This document shows positions 58,705 to 64,000 of a stretch of DNA of 64,000 nt, piece after piece. The position numbers and the translations under genes were made by a program. Each line of letters opens with the position of its first letter. Position 1 is the first letter of the stretch. The stretch is from contig NC_056537.1 of assembly GCF_910596095.1 (NCBI RefSeq), positions 808,574 to 872,573 on the forward strand. Direction: 5' to 3'. Under the pieces are notes generated by a model. The model did not search any database and had not been told where the DNA came from. It was given only the letters and a program-made list of their open reading frames with translations. This DNA is from Thunnus maccoyii (taxonomy: Eukaryota > Chordata > Actinopteri > Scombriformes > Scombridae).

Positions 58705-59162
58705 TAATCTCCTGTTGTCCTTCTAAACACACCAGTTTTATTTTACTGCGAGTCACAATTAGCAACTAACTGTCGACCTGTCACTAACACACACAGATCA
58801 CTTCCTGCTCGGGATGGAAGTTAACAGCTTTTCTCTCACTTGCGGAAACATTAGTTAAAACCTTGATAATGAGACTGATGTTAGCAGGAAACATCTCAAC
58901 TCCTCAGCTGGTTAGTTAGCTAGTTAGCCTGCTAGTTAGCCTGTTAGTTAGCCTGTTAGTTGGTCTGTTAGTTCGCCTGTTAGTTAAACTGCTAGTTAGT
59001 TTCAGGTTAGCCTGCTAGCTCAGCTGCAGGCTCGTTCGGGTTCACAGTGAAGTAACTTCAGCTCCGGACACATGAGCTCAGTGCTGCTGGAAACCGCTAA
59101 CTGCTGAATATATGAACATGAATACGTGTCAAAAACAAAATACCTCTGTTCCAGTCCGCCAT
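57249..59162 (-). CDS. BET1L: BET1-like Golgi SNARE (GS15), complete, 4 exons
   Basis: Exons: 59162-59144, 58060-57975, 57626-57570 and 57416-57249; 109 aa against 111 in human. All introns are GT-AG, and the ATG sits in CAACATGGCGG. The protein starts MADWNRG, then the Qc-SNARE heptad region ENKRLAENLAAKVSRLKSLA with DIDREADDQNEYLDGM, where Q47 is the zero-layer glutamine. This is followed by LLTGSVKRFSTMVRSS, then a single C-terminal membrane anchor at about 85-104 and SRIQR. GS15 forms an intra-Golgi SNARE complex with syntaxin-5, GOSR1 and YKT6 for retrograde cisternal transport. It sits upstream of DEAF1 on the same strand; both genes are on human 11p15.5 but much farther apart there. 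Confidence 0.95.
58386..58515. repeat. 16-bp minisatellite, about 8 copies
   Basis: Units of TCTGTCACC(A/T)GTTAAC in BET1L intron 1. A (TAA)n tract of about 21 units follows at 58643-58702. Confidence 0.9.
58910..59000. repeat. GTTAGCCTGTTAGTTA-type tandem repeat
   Basis: Short 12-bp-like units (AGTTAGCCTGTT) in BET1L intron 1, close to the first exon. Confidence 0.75.
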
Positions 59163-59253
59163 GTTGGTGAATGACGTCACGATCAGCTGTGCGCAGGGTT
59201 TATAGATGCACGTGACCAAACCATACGTCATTTCCTTTCCTGTGGTAAGCATA

Positions 59254-59274
59254 CCCCCCCCCCCCCCCCCCCCC
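59254..59274. repeat. Poly-C run just upstream of BET1L
   Basis: An uninterrupted run of about 21-22 C lies 92 bp upstream of the BET1L start codon on the complementary strand (G run in transcript sense). It falls in the promoter or 5'UTR and could form a G-quadruplex/i-motif. The length may be an assembly estimate. Confidence 0.85.
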
Positions 59275-59739
59275 AGAGACCATCAGATAAAAATATTCCC
59301 AGTAATCAGCTGGAGGTGACACTTGTCCCTGCTCAACCTGTATGAGAAGAAGAAAATAAATGTATTATTGTGCGTGAAATAATGTAAAGTTGACATTATT
59401 ATAGACAAATATAAGCAGATATATGGGTCTTTTTTAAGACTATACATACATTTACACACAGAATTCAGACACATGGTGAATATAGTGCGCTGTATGGTGA
59501 GCAGGGAGTGTTTGGCATGAAAGCAGCTGGAGTTGATGTTGGTTAATGTTGGTCTCCTTCAGTGTTACATCATCACAGCCTTTATAATCCAGTCTGATTG
59601 TTGTTCTAAACAGTTTAATGTGGTAGATGAAGCTCCCACCTCCTCCCCCAACAGTCACACGCAATAAACAGGTTCTCCTTGACTAAAGGCGGTGTGAGTG
59701 TGTGCAGTGTGTCGACTATGAGTGACCACTGGGTGGAAG

Positions 59740-59753
59740 CACACACACACACA

Positions 59754-59795
<42 letters not shown>

Positions 59796-60112
59796 AACAG
59801 TACACTCACACTGCATTTACCAAACAAGTTCATTTCACAGATTTGTTCATTTTCATGAGATTAATTAATTTATTTTAATCACAACAGTCTCTGTTTTAAT
59901 CTAATTAAGTGTGCACTAGATTAAAATGAAGTGCACATGAATCCAGAGCTCTGATAGGTCGGTGGAGGTGTAGGGGCGTGGCCAATCCCTACACTAATCT
60001 GTCCAATGAGTCCCTAAACTACTACTGTTGTTTCCTGTGGGGTCAAAGGTCACGCTAGCTCACTGTGAAAACACTATCATACAAATGTGAAACTGTGATA
60101 TTACATATTACT

Positions 60113-60149
<37 letters not shown>

Positions 60150-60188
60150 CAGTTAATCCTCCTGTGTCTCTATGCACTGTAATCCACC

Positions 60189-60224
<36 letters not shown>

Positions 60225-60284
60225 ACGTGTGTGTGTGTGCCACCTGACGTCAGCATGCATCACTGCTACTCAGAGGGTGGGGGG

Positions 60285-60326
<42 letters not shown>

Positions 60327-60330
60327 CAAA
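59740..60330. repeat. Cluster of CA and GT microsatellites
   Basis: CA run 59740-59793, GT runs 60113-60147, 60195-60238 and 60289-60324. Opposite-strand (CA) and (GT) blocks a few hundred bases apart can pair with each other. Confidence 0.9.
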
Positions 60331-60394
60331 TGAAGACAACGGTAGTGAACAACAACTAATGTAGCCAGAACACCAATAACACAACAGGCATAAC

Positions 60395-60600
60395 AGCCAG
60401 CTGGTTGCTAGGCGGCTGTTTCTTGATGGTTACTAGGACATGATAACTGGTTACTAGGATGTTTCTTGGTGGTTGCTAGGACAAGTTGGCTCGTTGCTAG
60501 GGGTTTCCTCAGTGGTTGCTAAGGTATGATAGCTGGTTTCTATGTTTTTTCTTGATGGTTGTGAAGGGATGCGAACAAGTTACTAGACTGTTTCCTTAGT
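60395..60600. repeat. GGTTGCTAGG-type degenerate repeat
   Basis: The phrases GGTTGCTAGG, GGTTACTAGGA and CGTTGCTAGGGG recur five to six times with spacing of about 25-40 bp. Confidence 0.6.
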
Positions 60601-60609
60601 TGTATGTGT

Positions 60610-60614
60610 GACCT

Positions 60615-60652
<38 letters not shown>

Positions 60653-60690
60653 GACCTGGTGTGTGTGTGTGTGTGTGTATGTATAGACCT

Positions 60691-60732
<42 letters not shown>

Positions 60733-60737
60733 GACCT

Positions 60738-60771
<34 letters not shown>

Positions 60772-60801
60772 CCTGGTGTGTGTGTGTGTGTGTATAGACC
60801 T

Positions 60802-60843
<42 letters not shown>

Positions 60844-60848
60844 GACCT

Positions 60849-60882
<34 letters not shown>

Positions 60883-60885
60883 CCT

Positions 60886-60921
<36 letters not shown>

Positions 60922-60925
60922 CCTG

Positions 60926-60956
<31 letters not shown>

Positions 60957-60959
60957 CCT

Positions 60960-60995
<36 letters not shown>

Positions 60996-61001
60996 CCTGG
61001 T

Positions 61002-61035
<34 letters not shown>

Positions 61036-61098
61036 CCTGGTGTGTGTGTGTGTGTGTATAGACCTGGTGTGTGTGTGTGTGTGTGTGTGTGTAGACCT

Positions 61099-61134
<36 letters not shown>

Positions 61135-61300
61135 CCTGGTGTGTGTGTGTGTGTGTGTGTAGACCTGGTGTGTGTGTTTGTGTGTGTGTGTGTGTGTGTA
61201 TAGACCTGGTGTGTGTAGACCTGGTGTGTGTGTGTGTGTGTATAGACCTGGTGTGTGTAGACCTGGTGTGTGTGTGTGTGTGTGTGTTTATAGACCTGAT
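60610..61300. repeat. (GT)n array punctuated by TAGACCTG, about 690 bp
   Basis: GT blocks of 7-19 units are separated by TAGACCTG or TATAGACCTG more than 20 times, i.e. a minisatellite with a variable-length GT core. Both strands are open over long frames only because of the repetition. Confidence 0.95.
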
Positions 61301-61311
61301 GTGAGTGTGTG

Positions 61312-61349
61312 TTTCTCTCTCTCTCTCTCTCTCTGAGTGTGTGTGTGTG

Positions 61350-61380
<31 letters not shown>

Positions 61381-61424
61381 GTGTATATGTGAGTCTCTCT
61401 CTCTCTCTCTCTCTCTCCCTGAGT

Positions 61425-61472
<48 letters not shown>

Positions 61473-61498
61473 GTCTCTCTCTCTCTCTCTCTCTCTGA
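61312..61498. repeat. (CT)n array with GAGTGTGT interruptions
   Basis: CT blocks separated by GAGTGTGT-type spacers, a direct continuation of the GT array with a new core. Confidence 0.95.
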
Positions 61499-61739
61499 GG
61501 CCACAGATTGTCTAATTAGATTAACGAAGGCTTTCCTCAGATAATCATTGAGCAGCTCCTGTTTTTTCCTGCGATGCAGCGCTGCTGGCCGCCTGTGAGC
61601 TCGCTGAAGGTCAAACTGTATTTCTGAACCAACAGGCTGCTTTTGGGAGTAAAGTGTGTTGTTGGAGCAGGTGTGTGTGTGTGCGGACCGCCGGCCGAGG
61701 AGCTGCGGCGGGTTATGGGCTGTTTCTGGAGCTGTGTGT

Positions 61740-64000
61740 GTGACGCTGCTCGGTGTGATCGGACCGCCACTAATACCTGCTGCTGCTAACAGGAGGCGAT
61801 GGGGGAAGTTTGTGTAAGTAAAGCTCTTCTTCTTCTTCTTCTTCTGTAATGAATGTTTGAGCAGCTGAGTGCTGACTTTATTCAGCTCTTTACTGTTTAT
61901 TGTACTGCTGTGATGATTTGTTCATTACTGACTGATGAACAGAGAATTATCATGTTAAAGCTTCTCTGAAGTGAAGATTTACAGCTTTTCCTTGTTGTAA
62001 ACAGAATCTGTTTGTGGATTTGAACTGCAGCAGAGCTTCATCTGTCAGTTAGACGCTGTGGCTTCTGTTCAACCTGTTCACCTCCCAGCAGATCTTTTTT
62101 CTTTCTCTCTGCTTCAGCCTCAAACAGGCTGCTTCTCTTCTCTCTCTCGCTCAGATTAAGCCTCGGCTGACTGATTGACACAGATTACAGCTGAAGGCAC
62201 AGAGGTCACAACCTGTGAGGAACAAATATAAAGGCTTTCAGTTCACACACCAACAGGCACCGTTCTCTACACCACAACCAATCAACTATTAAAACCTACC
62301 AATTACTTCTTCGTTAGCAGAGCGGAGGTTTGACGCTCGACCCGTAAAGTAAACGTAGTAAATGTTGAGTTTGATCAGGAGATTCTACAAACTTTAACTG
62401 TAGTTTTTCAGACTGTGTTTCTCCGTCGCCCCGAACAACAAAGAGCCAGAGAGTCTTTTCTGTCATTCAGCTCGTTGCCTCGATTTAACGTCCTGCTGCC
62501 CCTGAGCAAGGCACTAGAACGGCTCAGGTTATATATTCAGACACGTCTCCTTCCTCTGTCAGTCCCGACATCTCAGGAATAATTACATCTTTTAGTTCAG
62601 GTCAACAGATAACTCATTAAGCTCCTCATGATGGTTTTATTATCTGCCCACATTTTCCATTTCATGATACATATACATATATTGGCAAAATATTGTTAAA
62701 CATGGTGATAATGATTGATATATAACCACAACTCTAACAACCAAAACCACATGTTTTCTATGATTATTATGATCATAGATTATTTAACTGTCCTGTTATA
62801 TTTTCATTAGATCTAATCTAATCTAATTAACCCAGGAGTGTAATTCTGGTAGAGACGACTGTACTGTAATCAATCCTTCTTCATTTATTGAAAATTATTG
62901 ATCGTATTTCAACAACTTAGAATAATCAGCTTCTATCTGCAGTCTGAGTGGTTTTGACATCCTAGTCAACTGATCTACAGTATAGTTCTTTTATTTATTA
63001 TAATATATTCATATCAATATATCATATCAAACTCCTATCACATGTTTAAATGGGCTTTTATGATCAGATGGTTTTCAGACAGAAGCTTCTAACTCTGAGA
63101 ACTCTTTGTTTTGGGATTATAAGTTTCAGGAAGTGATTCTGTTGAAAACTGTTGACAGATTAGTCTGATTTTGTTTTAATCAATATATGAACTACTTTAT
63201 AATATCTGCATGTTTTAAATTTAGACGTTAATACATTTTCACTGACTGATAATACAGTTCATACAGTTTTACCAACAATAAAATTAATTCAACACAGTTA
63301 GAAATAAAACATTTAAAAATGTTTTTCATTTCATTTGCTGATATTTTCTCTCCTGTCTTGCTTTGTTTGGTTCTTTTTTTTACTTCTTTTTGACTCTGAA
63401 TGTTTCTGTCATCACACAACAACCCAGTTAGCAGCAGCTAGAGTTAGCGTCTGCAGCTAGCAGCCTGAATGTGTCTCATATTCTTAGATATTAATATTTT
63501 GACTTTCACTGCTGTCATTTGTTAAGAAGTCAGAGTAACTTATGTCACTAATAATAACAGTAATTACTGCTAACAACTGTGTTAACTGCATAATTAAACT
63601 GTGTATCTAAACTTAGTAAGCTAGCTGACTAGCATGGTAGCTAAAGGTAAAAATCTGACTTTAACTCAGTCAGTGTTTGTATCAGTGTCTTAATGAGTTT
63701 GATAAAATAATCAATAACTCAAAGAATAGTTTCATGTGAATAGAAGGTCATGATTTGTTAACGGAGGACGTGACCTCGGTGCCTTGCGCTCCTTTGTGTG
63801 AAAATATTTCTGCGCTTGTTTAGCCGGAGATGCTTTTAAACGATCTGATCTGCTTCCCTGCAGTCACAGAGTCCCTGTCAGACCAGATCTGCACCTCAGG
63901 CCGACCACTGAGTCCGTGTTTTTCGGGAAGGCCTCTGTCAAACCCCAGAGGAAGGAGACATGGCCAACAGCTCTTTTCGTGGGTCCAAACATGGCCGCCG
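61740..64000 (+). other. Possible 5' end of an unidentified + strand gene
   Basis: GC-rich sequence at 61,560-61,800 is followed by ATGGGGGAAGTTTGT|GTAAGTAAAG (a strong donor at 61,816) and, 2 kb on, by acceptor CTTCCCTGCAG at 63,863 and an exon running past GGAGACATGGCC. Joining from the first ATG meets a stop after about 20 codons, so the first ATG is probably in the 5'UTR. The likely start is the ATG at 63960, which opens MANSSFRGSKHGRR to the window edge. I do not recognise the protein. The gene and its start are inferred from splice-like sites only. Confidence 0.35.
61830..63860. other. Non-repetitive DNA, probable first intron
   Basis: AT-rich sequence with no microsatellites of note, no open frame of interest and no recognised element. 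Confidence 0.4.

Noticed and set aside
60596-61504. 302-codon His/Thr-rich frame and its plus-strand Cys/Val counterpart
   Set aside because: Both are simple translations of the GT/CT microsatellite.
61801-61815. MGEVC as the start of the rightmost gene
   Set aside because: Splicing from the donor at 61816 to the acceptor before 63864 meets a stop after about 20 codons, so this ATG is more likely in a 5'UTR.

Overview
The window is vertebrate nuclear DNA, almost certainly from a teleost fish. Genes are split into many short exons with GT-AG introns. Long CA/GT microsatellites, minisatellites and fish-type dispersed repeats fill the introns. The encoded proteins are close to known vertebrate families but not mammalian in detail. 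No prokaryotic or viral gene set is present.

Layout from left to right: (1) the last exon of ACTR6 (+, 1.2-1.36 kb; the rest lies upstream of the window); (2) complete SYCP3 (+, 2.7-6.8 kb, 8 exons, 236 aa), with a 1,011-bp TIR element in its last intron; (3) a complete RING-H2 ubiquitin-ligase gene (+, 9.8-17.2 kb, 10 coding exons, 408 aa) with SUMO-interacting-like and UIM-like motifs; (4) ETFRF1/LYRM5 (-, 17.5-19.6 kb), tail-to-tail with the RING gene; (5) complete DRD4 dopamine receptor (+, 22.4-36.0 kb, 4 exons, 384 aa), whose introns hold several repeat families including a LINE 3' end; (6) a Tc1-like transposon remnant with long inverted ends (37.4-38.7 kb); (7) complete DEAF1 (-, 41.6-55.2 kb, 13 exons, up to 551 aa), whose introns carry 21-bp, 10-bp and 31-bp minisatellites; (8) complete BET1L (-, 57.2-59.2 kb, 4 exons, 109 aa); (9) very long GT/CT microsatellites; (10) the possible 5' end of an unidentified + strand gene running off the right edge.

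The genes serve unrelated functions: chromatin remodelling, meiosis, ubiquitination, mitochondrial electron transfer, dopamine signalling, transcription and Golgi SNARE traffic. The interest is in synteny and regulation. ACTR6, SYCP3 and ETFRF1 correspond to human chromosome 12; DRD4, DEAF1 and BET1L correspond to human 11p15.5, with the DRD4-DEAF1 tail-to-tail pair conserved. A block junction therefore lies near 19.8-22.4 kb.

The most notable observations are: a 49-bp tandem array just upstream of DEAF1 whose units carry near-perfect copies of DEAF1's own reported binding motif; a GC-AG first intron in DEAF1; two phase-0 DEAF1 exons whose removal restores the human-type protein; and a minisatellite in the RING gene that has multiplied its own 5' splice site. 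All exon structures were read by eye from splice sites, reading-frame continuity and recalled family sequences; no search was run.
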